Below are positions 56,378 to 64,000 of a DNA stretch of 64,000 nucleotides, in pieces. Position 1 is the stretch's first letter; each line of letters starts with the position of its first letter. Position numbers and translations under genes: made by a program. Under the pieces are notes generated by a model. That model ran no database searches, was not told where the DNA came from, and saw only the letters and a program-made list of their open reading frames with translations. The stretch is taken from the NCBI RefSeq assembly GCF_000620065.1, contig NZ_JHVI01000014.1, positions 1 to 64,000 on the forward strand. Reading direction: 5' to 3'. Origin of the DNA: Meiothermus cerbereus DSM 11376. GTDB lineage: Bacteria; Deinococcota; Deinococci; Deinococcales; Thermaceae.

Positions 56378-57490
56378 ATGACCTTTCCCGAACTACTCGC
56401 CAGCTTGGTTGCTAAAGGGGTTTCCGACATTCATATGCACGCGGGTCTGCCCATCATGGCCCGGCTCCACGGCAAGCTCACCCCCATTACCCAAAGTCCG
56501 CTTACCCCCCAGTACACCGAAGCACTTGTTGACATGATGTGCAATGAGCGGCAGAAGGCCACCTTTGCCGAGCGCAGCCAGGTAGACCTGGCCTATACGG
56601 TTCCAGGGGTGGCTCGTTTCCGCGTCAACCTGTTCCGTCAGCGGGGTTCGGTAAGCTGTGTGATGCGGGTGGTCAACTCCGACGAGAGCAAGCTTAAGAT
56701 CGTCTCGCTCCCGCAAGAAACCATCAACTACTTCCGCGATAAGGAAAAAGGTATGGTGCTGGTAACCGGCCCCACCGGCTCGGGTAAGTCCACCACCCTA
56801 GCCCGCATCATCGACGAAATCAACCAGCACCACGCCAAGATGATCGTAACCCTAGAAGACCCCATCGAGTACCTGCACCGTAGCAAAAAATCCATTGTGG
56901 TACAGCGGGAGATTGGGCAGGATGCCCCCAGCTTCAAGGATGGGCTGGTGGCAGCCATGCGCCAGGACCCCGACGTGATCATGATCGGCGAGATTCGCGA
57001 CCATGCCACCGCGGCGGCAGCCCTGGAAGCCGCCCAGACCGGCCACCTGGTCTTCTCTACCCTGCACACCCTCGACACCGTGCGAACCGTCAACCGCGTG
57101 CTCGACCTCTTCCCCCCCCACGAGCGGGAGGTGGCCCGCATCCTCTTTGCCGAGTCGCTGGTGGGGATTGTCTCCCAGCGCCTGCTGCCCAGCAAGCAAG
57201 GTGGACGGGTCTGCGCGATGGAAATCCTCAAGGGCAACCTGCGCATCCGCGACCTGATCAAAGACCCCGATCGCACCAACGAAATCTACGAGGCCCTCAA
57301 AGACTCCTCGCTCGATGGCATGCAGACTTTCGACGATCACCTGGCCGAACTCTACGCCTGCGACCAGATTGACCTGGAAACCGCCCTGGCCCACGCCACC
57401 AGCGCCCAGTACGTCAAGGTGAAGGCCCTGCAAATCAACTCTGCTCGCCAGACCCTCATTGATGAATCGGTCGCGCGGCAGGGCAACTAG
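56378..57490 (+). CDS. pilT: Twitching motility retraction ATPase PilT
   Basis: A hexameric ATPase of 370 residues for retraction of type IV pili at the inner membrane. Walker A is LVTGPTGSGKSTTLARIID near residue 130, the Asp box is VTLEDPIEYLHRSKKS, Walker B is VIMIGEIRDHATAAAA and the His box is HLVFSTLHTLDTVRTVNRV. An AIRNLIRE-like C-terminal motif is represented by LRIRDLIKDPDR. The start MTFPELLASL (ATG 56378) fits the family; an in-frame TTG two codons upstream is unlikely. It stands alone, with no other pil genes near, which is common for pilT in Thermaceae. Pili of this group also serve DNA uptake. Confidence 0.95.
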   Translation: MTFPELLASLVAKGVSDIHMHAGLPIMARLHGKLTPITQSPLTPQYTEALVDMMCNERQKATFAERSQVDLAYTVPGVARFRVNLFRQRGSVSCVMRVVNSDESKLKIVSLPQETINYFRDKEKGMVLVTGPTGSGKSTTLARIIDEINQHHAKMIVTLEDPIEYLHRSKKSIVVQREIGQDAPSFKDGLVAAMRQDPDVIMIGEIRDHATAAAALEAAQTGHLVFSTLHTLDTVRTVNRVLDLFPPHEREVARILFAESLVGIVSQRLLPSKQGGRVCAMEILKGNLRIRDLIKDPDRTNEIYEALKDSSLDGMQTFDDHLAELYACDQIDLETALAHATSAQYVKVKALQINSARQTLIDESVARQGN

Positions 57491-57550
57491 TTTGGTCTCT
57501 CGTCCAGAATTGTGCAGGCTGGGTTGAGCTGCCCCTGGGCTCAGCAGGTT

Positions 57551-57556
57551 TAGACT
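57551..57556 (+). promoter_or_regulatory. -10 element for a leaderless transcript
   Basis: TAGACT, six bases before the ATG at 57563. Confidence 0.5.
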
Positions 57557-57562
57557 ACTTAC

Positions 57563-58282
57563 ATGCTGATCTATGGGCGCAATCCGGTTCTGGAAGCCCT
57601 GCGCGAGGGCCAGGTGGGGCAGGTTTGGGTTGCTAAGGGTGTGGAAGCCTGGCTCTTGAAGGAACTCGATAAGCTGGGGGCCGCGTACAAGCTCGTACCC
57701 CGCATCGAGCTCGACCAGATGGTGCGCACCACCCAGCACCAGGGGCTGGTGGCCGAAATTGAAGAAGCCACCTATTCCGACCCCGAGGCGCCTTTTCGCC
57801 TGGCACAAAAGCGCGGGGAGCAGGTTCTGCTGGTGGTGCTGGACGGCATCACCGACCCACGCAACTACGGCGCCCTCATCCGCAGCGCCTTTGCCCTGGG
57901 CGCACACGGGGTGGTGAGCGAGGAACGCCGCAGCGCACCCTTGTCGGCCCTGGTGATGAAGGCCTCGGCGGGCACGGCCAGCAAAATCCCCCTGGTGCAG
58001 GTCAAGAACATTGCCCGCTACCTCGAGCAGCTTAAGGAGAGAAACGTCTGGGTCTACGGGACGAGCGGCAAGGCCAGCAAGACCATTGACCAGCTCGACT
58101 ACCAGCGCCCGCTGGCGATTGTGATCGGCTCCGAGGGCGAGGGGATGCGCCGCCTGGTAGCCGAGCACTGCGACGAACTGGCCAAGATCCCCCTGGCCGA
58201 AGGGGCCGAGAGCCTGAACGCCGCGGTGGCGCTGGGGGTGGTGTTGTATCAGGTAGGGCTTTCCCGCAGGGCCGTACAATAG
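57563..58282 (+). CDS. rlmB: 23S rRNA (guanosine-2'-O-)-methyltransferase RlmB, TrmH family
   Basis: A SPOUT methyltransferase of 239 residues that modifies G2251 of 23S rRNA in E. coli. The start MLIYGRNPVLEALREGQVGQ is the RlmB-type substrate-binding domain. The SpoU motifs follow: VLDGITDPRNYGALIRSAFA near residue 92, IVIGSEGEGMRRLV near residue 190 and GAESLNAAVALGVVLYQ near residue 215. It is probably transcribed without a leader from TAGACT. The Mrr gene starts 8 bases after its stop, so the two may share a transcript. Confidence 0.93.
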   Translation: MLIYGRNPVLEALREGQVGQVWVAKGVEAWLLKELDKLGAAYKLVPRIELDQMVRTTQHQGLVAEIEEATYSDPEAPFRLAQKRGEQVLLVVLDGITDPRNYGALIRSAFALGAHGVVSEERRSAPLSALVMKASAGTASKIPLVQVKNIARYLEQLKERNVWVYGTSGKASKTIDQLDYQRPLAIVIGSEGEGMRRLVAEHCDELAKIPLAEGAESLNAAVALGVVLYQVGLSRRAVQ

Positions 58283-58289
58283 GAGCGAA

Positions 58290-59189
58290 ATGCCAATACC
58301 AAATTACCAGCGATTCATGTACCCATTGCTTGAGATGGCCGCCGACGGTGAGGCGCACTCGATGGATGAAGCCTACGAGGTGCTTGCCGAGAAGTTCAAC
58401 CTGACCGAAGAGGATCGGGCCGAATTGCTGCCTAGCGGTAGGCAAAGTAGGTACGAGAACCGCGTCGGATGGGCCAGAACCCACTTGACGAAAGCAGGCT
58501 TGCTGGAGTCTCCAGGCCGAGGACAATTCAAGATCACCCCACGAGGACTTGATGTCTTGAAATCCGGCATTACTGATATAGATAAAAACTACTTGTATCA
58601 GTTCCCGGAATTCGTGGAATTCCGTAGAAGAGACCGTGGCAACGCCGAAAGCGAAGTCATAGGGGATGCCGGGAAAACTCCAGACGAACAGCTAGAACTC
58701 CTTTACCTTGAATTGGAAAAACAGCTTGCCCATGAATTGCTGGAGCGTATCAAACAGTGCCCACCTGCCTTCTTTGAGCGCCTGGTCATTCAGCTGCTCG
58801 TCGCTATGGGCTACGGGGGCTCGGTAAGCGATGCAGGCAAGGCTGTGGGACGGAGCGGCGATGATGGTATAGACGGCATCATCAAGCAGGACAGGCTTGG
58901 CCTGAGTAACATCTACATACAAGCCAAACGCTGGAACAACACGGTTCCAAGTGAGGTGGTTCGTACCTTTGCCGGAAGTCTTGCACTCAAAAAGGCCAGC
59001 CGTGGCGTCATCATTACCACATCCGATTTTTCTAAGGGTGCAATCGAGACCGCAGAACGGCTTGGAAATATTGTTTTGATTGATGGAGAAACCCTAGCCC
59101 AATACATGATTGAGTACAACGTAGGCGTTACTGTAGCTGCGCGCTACGAGATCAAGCGTATTGATCGAGACTTCTTTGAGGAGATTTAG
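58290..59189 (+). CDS. mrr: Mrr-type restriction endonuclease
   Basis: A modification-dependent restriction enzyme of 299 residues. The N-terminal Mrr_N winged-helix domain occupies about residues 5-90 (YQRFMYPLLEMAADGEAHSM, RVGWARTHLTKAGLLESPGR). The catalytic Mrr domain has FFERLVIQLLVAMGYGGS, then GDDGIDGIIKQDRLGL and IYIQAKRWNNTV, supplying the D-xn-Q-x-K triad, intact. E. coli Mrr cleaves DNA containing certain methylated bases. AGGAG stands upstream. The stop overlaps that of the convergent mltG gene. It is the only complete restriction-type gene in the window; no methylase is beside it, as expected for a type IV enzyme. Confidence 0.92.
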   Translation: MPIPNYQRFMYPLLEMAADGEAHSMDEAYEVLAEKFNLTEEDRAELLPSGRQSRYENRVGWARTHLTKAGLLESPGRGQFKITPRGLDVLKSGITDIDKNYLYQFPEFVEFRRRDRGNAESEVIGDAGKTPDEQLELLYLELEKQLAHELLERIKQCPPAFFERLVIQLLVAMGYGGSVSDAGKAVGRSGDDGIDGIIKQDRLGLSNIYIQAKRWNNTVPSEVVRTFAGSLALKKASRGVIITTSDFSKGAIETAERLGNIVLIDGETLAQYMIEYNVGVTVAARYEIKRIDRDFFEEI

Positions 59190-60247
59190 CGATAGTACCG
59201 CGCCGTATCGCGCAGGTGTCCTTCAAAGTCCACATTCAAAAACAAACGGCCCTGGGCGTGCAAAAAGTACAGGTATTTTTGGCCTTTTTCGTTGGTGCGG
59301 GTGGGGTTGAGCACGGCGCGCAGGGCTTCGGCGCCGGGGTTGCCGATGGCGCCGGGGGGCAGGCCACGCCGGGTGTAGGTGTTGTAGGGGGTGTCTTTTT
59401 CGAAGTCGCCCGCCCTGCGATCGAGTTCGGGAAGGCGCTTGCCCAGGCCGTAGGCCACGGTGGGGTCGGCCTGGAGGGGCATCCCAATCTCCAGGCGGTT
59501 GAGGAAGACACCGGCGATTACAGGTTTTTCGCTGCTGTTGGCGGCTTCGGCCTGCACAATGGAGGCCAGCGTGACCCAGTCGTGGATGCTCTCAAGGCCC
59601 AGTTCGCGCAGACGGGCCTGGGCCGCTGGGGAAAACTCCTGCTGCATCCGGCGGGTCATGGTGCGGATCACATCCTCGGCGGTGTAGTCGAGAGGAAAGT
59701 CGTAGGTGGCGGGGAAGAGGTAGCCCTCGAGGGTGGGCCCCCTGGCCTCGGCCGGGCGCAGCTCGGGAGGGGGGTTGTTGACGAGCTCGAGGAATCTAGG
59801 CCCATCCAAGTTGTTTTCGCTCAGGCGCTGGGCCATGTCCACTGCCCGCCAACCCTCCGGGAAGGTAATCCGTACCGTAAGGGGGCGCGATTCATCGGTG
59901 ATGGCTAGGGCAATGGCCCGCAGGCCCTTGCCCTCGAGCTTGTAGTAGCCGGGCCTGAGTTCTTTGTCCTGGCCGGAGAAGCGCAGATAAAGGGCAAACA
60001 TATAGCCCGAGCGCACCAGACCAGCCTGCTCGAGGATGCGCCCCACCGCTGCCGCCCCGCTGCCCTTAGGGATGCGAACCTCGGCCGTGATACCGGTGGG
60101 GCCCATCAAATAGAGGGCATAACCCAAGACCGCTGCCACCAGCACAAACATGAACAGCACCCCCCGCAAAATCCAGCGGGTGGGCGATTTGTTCTGTTCC
60201 CGGGATGCCTCTGTAGTGGACAGTGTGGGCTTTTCAGAATTTTCCAT
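59186..60247 (-). CDS. mltG: Endolytic murein transglycosylase MltG
   Basis: A membrane-anchored enzyme of 353 residues that cuts nascent peptidoglycan strands. A cytoplasmic N-terminus of about 25 residues is followed by a single helix (ILRGVLFMFVLVAAVLGYAL), a LysM-like region (VRIPKGSGAAAVGRILEQAG) and the YceG catalytic domain. That domain has LEGYLFPATYDFPLDYTAED and ASIVQAEAANSSEKPVIAGV, with the catalytic Glu in QAEA. PLQADPTVAYGLG and GLPPGAIGNPGAEAL close it. The start is followed upstream by ruvX on the same strand, 28 bases away, a common neighbour arrangement. Confidence 0.93.
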   Translation of the reverse strand: MENSEKPTLSTTEASREQNKSPTRWILRGVLFMFVLVAAVLGYALYLMGPTGITAEVRIPKGSGAAAVGRILEQAGLVRSGYMFALYLRFSGQDKELRPGYYKLEGKGLRAIALAITDESRPLTVRITFPEGWRAVDMAQRLSENNLDGPRFLELVNNPPPELRPAEARGPTLEGYLFPATYDFPLDYTAEDVIRTMTRRMQQEFSPAAQARLRELGLESIHDWVTLASIVQAEAANSSEKPVIAGVFLNRLEIGMPLQADPTVAYGLGKRLPELDRRAGDFEKDTPYNTYTRRGLPPGAIGNPGAEALRAVLNPTRTNEKGQKYLYFLHAQGRLFLNVDFEGHLRDTARYYR

Positions 60248-60275
60248 GCTTTAGAGCTCCAGAAAAACGCCTTGG

Positions 60276-60680
60276 CTATACACGGGCCAAATACGACTCC
60301 AGCAAGGCAATGGCCGCCGCCTCGTCTAGCTTACCCTTCTCCTGACGAACGCGCTTGGGGGCATTTTTGAGGCGGTTTTGTCCCAGCTTGGTGGTATAGC
60401 GCTCATCCAGCAACTCGAGCTCCAAGCCCCGCTTGCGCATGGCTTCTACCAGCGCCATCACCCGCTCGGCCTGGGCGCTGGGCCTGCCATCGGTGCGCAG
60501 GGGCAGCCCCACCACAAAGCGCTGGGCCCCTTCCCGCTGGGCCAGGGCCGCCAGGGCTTCCAGGTCGGCCTCGAGGTTCTGGCGCACCAGGTAGCCCCGC
60601 CCAAAAGCCCAGGGCGATCCGGTCTCCCCCACCGCCAGGCCAATGCGGGCCTCTCCTACATCCAGCGCGATTACCTTCAT
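60276..60680 (-). CDS. ruvX: Putative pre-16S rRNA nuclease / Holliday junction resolvase-like YqgF
   Basis: An RNase H-fold protein of 134 residues. The first acidic residue is in [17 protein letters not shown] (about residue 7); [19 protein letters not shown] and [13 protein letters not shown] follow, the latter with the conserved Asp-Glu-Arg. YqgF of E. coli processes 16S rRNA precursors; older work linked it to recombination. I chose the ATG at 60680 (MKVIALDVG), which starts at the first strand; a frame open to 60836 adds 52 residues overlapping unrelated sequence. It lies between mltG and alaS, as often seen. Confidence 0.92.
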   Translation of the reverse strand: MKVIALDVGEARIGLAVGETGSPWAFGRGYLVRQNLEADLEALAALAQREGAQRFVVGLPLRTDGRPSAQAERVMALVEAMRKRGLELELLDERYTTKLGQNRLKNAPKRVRQEKGKLDEAAAIALLESYLARV

Positions 60681-60744
60681 CGGCTCTATTATTTCCGCTG
60701 GCTGGCAGGAGTAAATGAGGCCAGGCTGCCCATCCCGCAACAGG

Positions 60745-63393
60745 CTAACCCAAGGCCTGCTCGAGCGCCGCAAAAGCCTTGTCCAGGTCGAACCCGCCCC
60801 CCTGGGCCAGCGCTCCCTTGCCACCGCCGCGTCCACCCGCGGCAGCCGAGAGCTGCTTCATCACCACACCGGCGTCCAGCCCCCTGTCCTGGGCGGCCTT
60901 GCTCACCTTGATGACCAGGTTCTGCCCCGACCCTACCGCCACCAGATCGGCCTGGTGTCTGTCCAGCAGCTCATCCGCCGCACCGCGCAAAGCCCCCGCC
61001 TCGAGGCCCTCGAGCTTTACCGCCAGGTACCTGTAGCCGCCCGCCTCCTTGAGCGCGACCGCCGCAGTACCCCCTAGCTGGGCTCGAGCCAGCTCGAGTC
61101 TCAGTTTTTCAACTTCCTTTTCACGGGCCTTGAGTTCGTCTTGTAGCTTGTTCACCCGTTCGAGCAGGTGTTCGGGGGAAGTTCCCAGCTCACGGGCTAG
61201 GCCCCCCACCCGCTCCAGCATCTCGCGCACGTACCGGATAGCGCCCGTTCCGGTCAGGGCCTCGATGCGCCGCACCCCCGCCGCCACCGACTCCTCGGCC
61301 ACAATCACCAAAGCCCCAATCTCACCGGTGCGCCGCACGTGGCAGCCGCCGCAAAGCTCCTTGGAGGTCACGTTGTCCACCGCGCCCTCCACGCTCACCA
61401 CCCGCACCACGTCGCCGTATTTTTCGCCAAAAAGGGCCATGGCCCCTTCCTTGCGGGCTTCTTCTAAGGGCTTGTAAGCATAGCTCACCGGAAAATCGGC
61501 CTGAATCCAGCGGTTCACCAGCAGCTCGACCCTGGCTAAATCTTTGGGCGAAATCGGCTCGAACTGGCTGAAGTCGAAGCGCAGCCGATCCGGCCCCACG
61601 TAGCTGCCTCGCTGCTGCACGTGGGGGCCCAGCACCGCCCGCAGCGCGGCGTGCAGCAGGTGGGTGGCGGTGTGGTTCTTCTCGGTGTCGCGGCGGTGGG
61701 CATCCACCAGGGCCCGCACCACCGTGCCGGCCTTGAGGGTGCCCTCCTCCACCCGCGCCATATGCAAAAAGATGCCATCAGGGTTTTTCTGGGTGGTCGA
61801 GACCTTAGCCCAGCCCCCTTCCCACTCCAGCACGCCCGCATCCCCCACCTGCCCGCCCCCCTCGGCATAGAAGGGGGTTTTGTCCAGCACCACCTGCACC
61901 TCGGTGCCGGCGGGCGCCTCCTCTATGGTCTGCTCCCCCACCAACAGCAGCTTGACCTGGGCCTGGGCCTCTAAGTCTTCGTAGCCCACAAACTTAGTTC
62001 CTCCGTAATCAGCGGCCAGCGCCGCGAGGGCCTCGTTGGACTTCTTAAAGAGCTCCTTGCTGAACGCCGCAGCCGCTCGAGCCCGTTCCTGCTGTTCTTC
62101 CAGGGCCTTCTCGAAGCCTTCGGTGTCCACCTGAATCCCGTGCTCACCGGCGATTTCGATGGTCAGGTCGAGCGGGAAACCGTAGGTGTCATATAGGGTA
62201 AAAGCATCCCGGCCCGGAAGGGTATCGCCCGGTCGCAGGTTGGCCAGCATGGCATCCAGCCGCTTGATGCCGCTCTCGAGGGTGCGTAAAAACTGCTCCT
62301 CCTCGATTTTGATTTGCTTTTGCACGCCCTCGAGGTTCTCCTTCAGCTCCGGGTACACCCCGCCCATCACCCCGGCCACCACCTCGGCCAGCTGGTACAT
62401 GAAGGGCTCGCGCAGACCCAGCAGGTAGCCAAAGCGCACCGCCCGGCGCAATAGACGCCGCACCACGTAGCCGCGCCCGGTGTTGGAGAAGTGCACCCCG
62501 TCGGAGAGGATGAAGGCCACCGCGCGGGCGTGTTCGGAAATCACCCGGTGCGCCACCGAGGCGGGGCCTTCGTAGCTGATGCCGCTCAGCTCCACGATTT
62601 TGGCAATCAGGGGCTGGAACTCGTCGGTCTCGTAGAAGTCGGTCACGTTCTGCAAGACCATCGCTACGCGGGCCAGACCCATGCCGGTGTCAATGTTGGG
62701 CTTGGGCAGGGGCTCCAGAACACCCCCGTCCTTGCGGTCGTACTGGGGGAAGACCAGGTTCCACAGCTCCACAAAGCGGTTGGATTCGCGGGTCTGGTAA
62801 TAGTCGGCCCAGGTGTCGCTGCCAAAAGCCGGCCCCCGGTCGTAGTAAATCTCGCTGCATGGCCCGCAAGGCCCGTTGGGGCCTTTGGTGGGGGCGTTTT
62901 GCGGCCAGAAGTTCTCGTCGGCATCGAAGCGGTGGATTTTTTCGGGGGGCACCCCCACCCGCGTCCAGTGCTCAAAGGCTTCGTCGTCGTCTTTGTAGAT
63001 GGTCACATAAATGCGTTCGGGGTCCAAGCCCAGCCACTCAGGGCGGGTGAGGAACTCCCAGGCCCACTCGATGGCCTCCTTTTTGAAGTAGTCGCCGAAG
63101 CTGAAGTTGCCCAGCATCTCGAAAACAGTCTGGTGGCGGTTGGTGCGGCCCACGTTCTCGATGTCGCCGGTACGCACGCTCTTCTGACAGGTGGTCACCC
63201 GGTACCATTCGCCCTCATGGCCGGGGAAAACCGGCTTCTTGCCCAAAAAGTAGGGCTTGAGGGGGGTCATGCCGGCGTTGATGAAGAGCAGGGTGGGGTC
63301 GTCCTGGGGCACCACGCTGAAGCTCGGCAGGCGCAAATGCCCCTTGGACTCGAAGAACTGTAGAAATTTTTCGCGGATTTCGGCGGTTTTCAT
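60745..63393 (-). CDS. alaS: Alanyl-tRNA synthetase
   Basis: A class II aminoacyl-tRNA synthetase of 882 residues, full length. Motif 1-region [19 protein letters not shown] is near residue 30, motif 2 and 3 features include [13 protein letters not shown], and the editing domain has [16 protein letters not shown] near residue 560 with the metal-binding [13 protein letters not shown] near residue 665. The C-terminal DHHA1 domain has [15 protein letters not shown] near the end. A T-rich stretch and promoter should lie within 63394-63700. It is oriented away from the partial gene at 63703 and followed by ruvX and mltG. Confidence 0.96.
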   Translation of the reverse strand: MKTAEIREKFLQFFESKGHLRLPSFSVVPQDDPTLLFINAGMTPLKPYFLGKKPVFPGHEGEWYRVTTCQKSVRTGDIENVGRTNRHQTVFEMLGNFSFGDYFKKEAIEWAWEFLTRPEWLGLDPERIYVTIYKDDDEAFEHWTRVGVPPEKIHRFDADENFWPQNAPTKGPNGPCGPCSEIYYDRGPAFGSDTWADYYQTRESNRFVELWNLVFPQYDRKDGGVLEPLPKPNIDTGMGLARVAMVLQNVTDFYETDEFQPLIAKIVELSGISYEGPASVAHRVISEHARAVAFILSDGVHFSNTGRGYVVRRLLRRAVRFGYLLGLREPFMYQLAEVVAGVMGGVYPELKENLEGVQKQIKIEEEQFLRTLESGIKRLDAMLANLRPGDTLPGRDAFTLYDTYGFPLDLTIEIAGEHGIQVDTEGFEKALEEQQERARAAAAFSKELFKKSNEALAALAADYGGTKFVGYEDLEAQAQVKLLLVGEQTIEEAPAGTEVQVVLDKTPFYAEGGGQVGDAGVLEWEGGWAKVSTTQKNPDGIFLHMARVEEGTLKAGTVVRALVDAHRRDTEKNHTATHLLHAALRAVLGPHVQQRGSYVGPDRLRFDFSQFEPISPKDLARVELLVNRWIQADFPVSYAYKPLEEARKEGAMALFGEKYGDVVRVVSVEGAVDNVTSKELCGGCHVRRTGEIGALVIVAEESVAAGVRRIEALTGTGAIRYVREMLERVGGLARELGTSPEHLLERVNKLQDELKAREKEVEKLRLELARAQLGGTAAVALKEAGGYRYLAVKLEGLEAGALRGAADELLDRHQADLVAVGSGQNLVIKVSKAAQDRGLDAGVVMKQLSAAAGGRGGGKGALAQGGGFDLDKAFAALEQALG

Positions 63394-63702
63394 CGTGGCC
63401 TCTCAAACTAGCCCAGCATAAAAAAAGATTCTCCGCCAGGCAAACCCTACCGACCCCTTGCAAAGTGAAGAGGTTCGGTTAAAGGGCAGCTCGAGCAGAG
63501 TAAAGGGGTTTCATCGCTTCGATTGCGTCTTCGCGCTCGCTGGCAGGCGCGCACCTGCGGCCTCGAGCAGAGAATTGCATCTGGATTTGAATATACAGTG
63601 CGCTTATGCGTTTGTAAAGCCAGGACAACGGCATATGAACCCAAACCTAGCCGCGCCACGGCTAGTAGACCCCCTACCCGCCCTTTAGTACAATTTTGCC
63701 TT
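63394..63702. other. Divergent intergenic region between alaS and the gene at 63703
   Basis: About 310 bases with no convincing gene. Features seen are two CTCGAGCAGAG(T/A) stretches (63490-63500 and 63562-63572), an AT-rich patch at about 63586-63604 and the TACAAT at 63689-63694. No T-box motif (the conserved TGGNACCGCG-like box) was found, so alaS regulation by tRNA is not evident. Confidence 0.4.
63689..63694 (+). promoter_or_regulatory. -10 element before the partial gene at 63703
   Basis: TACAAT, eight bases before the GTG at 63703. Confidence 0.5.
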
Positions 63703-64000
63703 GTGAACTACGGAATTTTTGATGTCATTGCCCAGGAAGCCCTGGAAAAAACCCAGGCCGATCTGGCCCGCTACCCCTACGAACGTTTTGAGACCTACTA
63801 CACCTTTGCCGACAAAACCATCATCCCCACCTTTCTAACCCAGCCGGTCTCGCGTCGCCAGGTGGAGGTGCGCCAGCTTTTTTACACCACCAAAGGCTCC
63901 ATCGAGCTTTTCCCCGCCTTTGGGGCCTCCATGAGCATGATGCGCAGCCGCTTTGCCCGCGACGTGTGGGACGGGGGGAATGGGGGGGTGCACATTCTGC
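63703..64000 (+). CDS. Hypothetical protein, N-terminal part (partial)
   Basis: An open frame starting with GTG at 63703 and running off the right edge; 99 residues are visible. It begins MNYGIFDVIAQEALEKTQAD, has an aromatic-rich stretch YYTFADKTIIPTFLTQPVS and then VRQLFYTTKGSIELFPAFGA. No known motif was recognised. Codon use is like the resident genes. A TACAAT element eight bases before the GTG suggests leaderless expression. The function is not assigned. Confidence 0.6.
   Translation, partial: MNYGIFDVIAQEALEKTQADLARYPYERFETYYTFADKTIIPTFLTQPVSRRQVEVRQLFYTTKGSIELFPAFGASMSMMRSRFARDVWDGGNGGVHIL

Noticed and set aside
56852-58279. 475-codon minus-strand frame opposite pilT and rlmB
   Set aside because: It spans two unrelated real genes on the other strand and shows no motif, so it is a coding shadow.
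63394-63702. T-box or other tRNA-sensing leader before alaS
   Set aside because: No T-box consensus or specifier-loop structure was found.
1-64000. CRISPR arrays, rRNA and tRNA genes
   Set aside because: No regularly spaced repeats and no cloverleaf or rRNA-like stretches were noticed on reading. A tRNA or covariance scan was not possible.

Overview
The window looks like chromosomal DNA of a thermophilic Thermaceae bacterium, most likely Meiothermus or a close relative. This is inferred from high-GC coding with GC-rich third positions, very frequent CTCGAG hexamers, many probable leaderless genes (a -10 hexamer 6 to 8 bases before the start codon), and protein sequences of Deinococcus-Thermus type. 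No 16S gene is present to prove it.

Layout. (a) 1-8636: polyamine import (end of a potA-like ATPase, potB, potC, potD and a second potD-like binding protein) interleaved with a serine hydrolase, a GABA aminotransferase, a PLP-dependent dehydratase and an acetyltransferase. (b) 8640-10350: an AT-richer foreign insert with three small nuclease-fold genes, two of them frameshifted. The last one lies between integron-like half-sites. (c) 10436-16117: amidohydrolase, TPR protein, an AAC(6')-like acetyltransferase, a class III aminotransferase, and an FAD oxidoreductase behind a perfect 17-bp operator-like palindrome. (d) 16118-21862: a second island on the minus strand. It carries a compact operon of a putative RiPP precursor with a WxxWxxWxxW core, a SagB-like flavin dehydrogenase, an ABC exporter and a SARP-like regulator. 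The 3' end of the FAD oxidoreductase gene is duplicated (162 bp, identical) on the far side. (e) 22033-31232: an HD phosphohydrolase, a ydcSTUV-patD-like putrescine import and oxidation operon, a LysR regulator and a divergent succinate-semialdehyde dehydrogenase. (f) 31496-39485: a small unknown gene, a SufT-like gene and a branched-chain amino acid type ABC system (livF, K, M, H, G) containing an acyl-CoA ligase. (g) 39888-43872: rpmH, rnpA, yidD, yidC, a 20-codon small ORF, jag and prmC. (h) 43921-48110: inositol monophosphatase, purD, purN, a HAD phosphatase and a DHFR-like reductase. (i) 48183-56142: a papain-like lipoprotein protease operon, a large SARP/AAA regulator, an ABC-2 permease and a universal stress protein. 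(j) 56378-64000: pilT, rlmB, mrr, mltG, ruvX, alaS and the start of an unknown gene.

How the genes work together. Regions a, c and e together could encode uptake of putrescine or spermidine and conversion through 4-aminobutyraldehyde (PatD), GABA (GabT) and succinate semialdehyde (GabD) to succinate. The class III aminotransferase at 13264 or the FAD enzyme at 14741 could supply the first deamination.

The best candidate for an undescribed system is the minus-strand operon 16634-21515. Its precursor-like peptide ends in four tryptophans spaced exactly three residues apart, and it sits directly before a flavin-dependent peptide-maturation-type dehydrogenase and a dedicated exporter. A second candidate is the 20-residue hydrophobic peptide gene between yidC and jag, with a near-perfect ribosome binding site and its own terminator.
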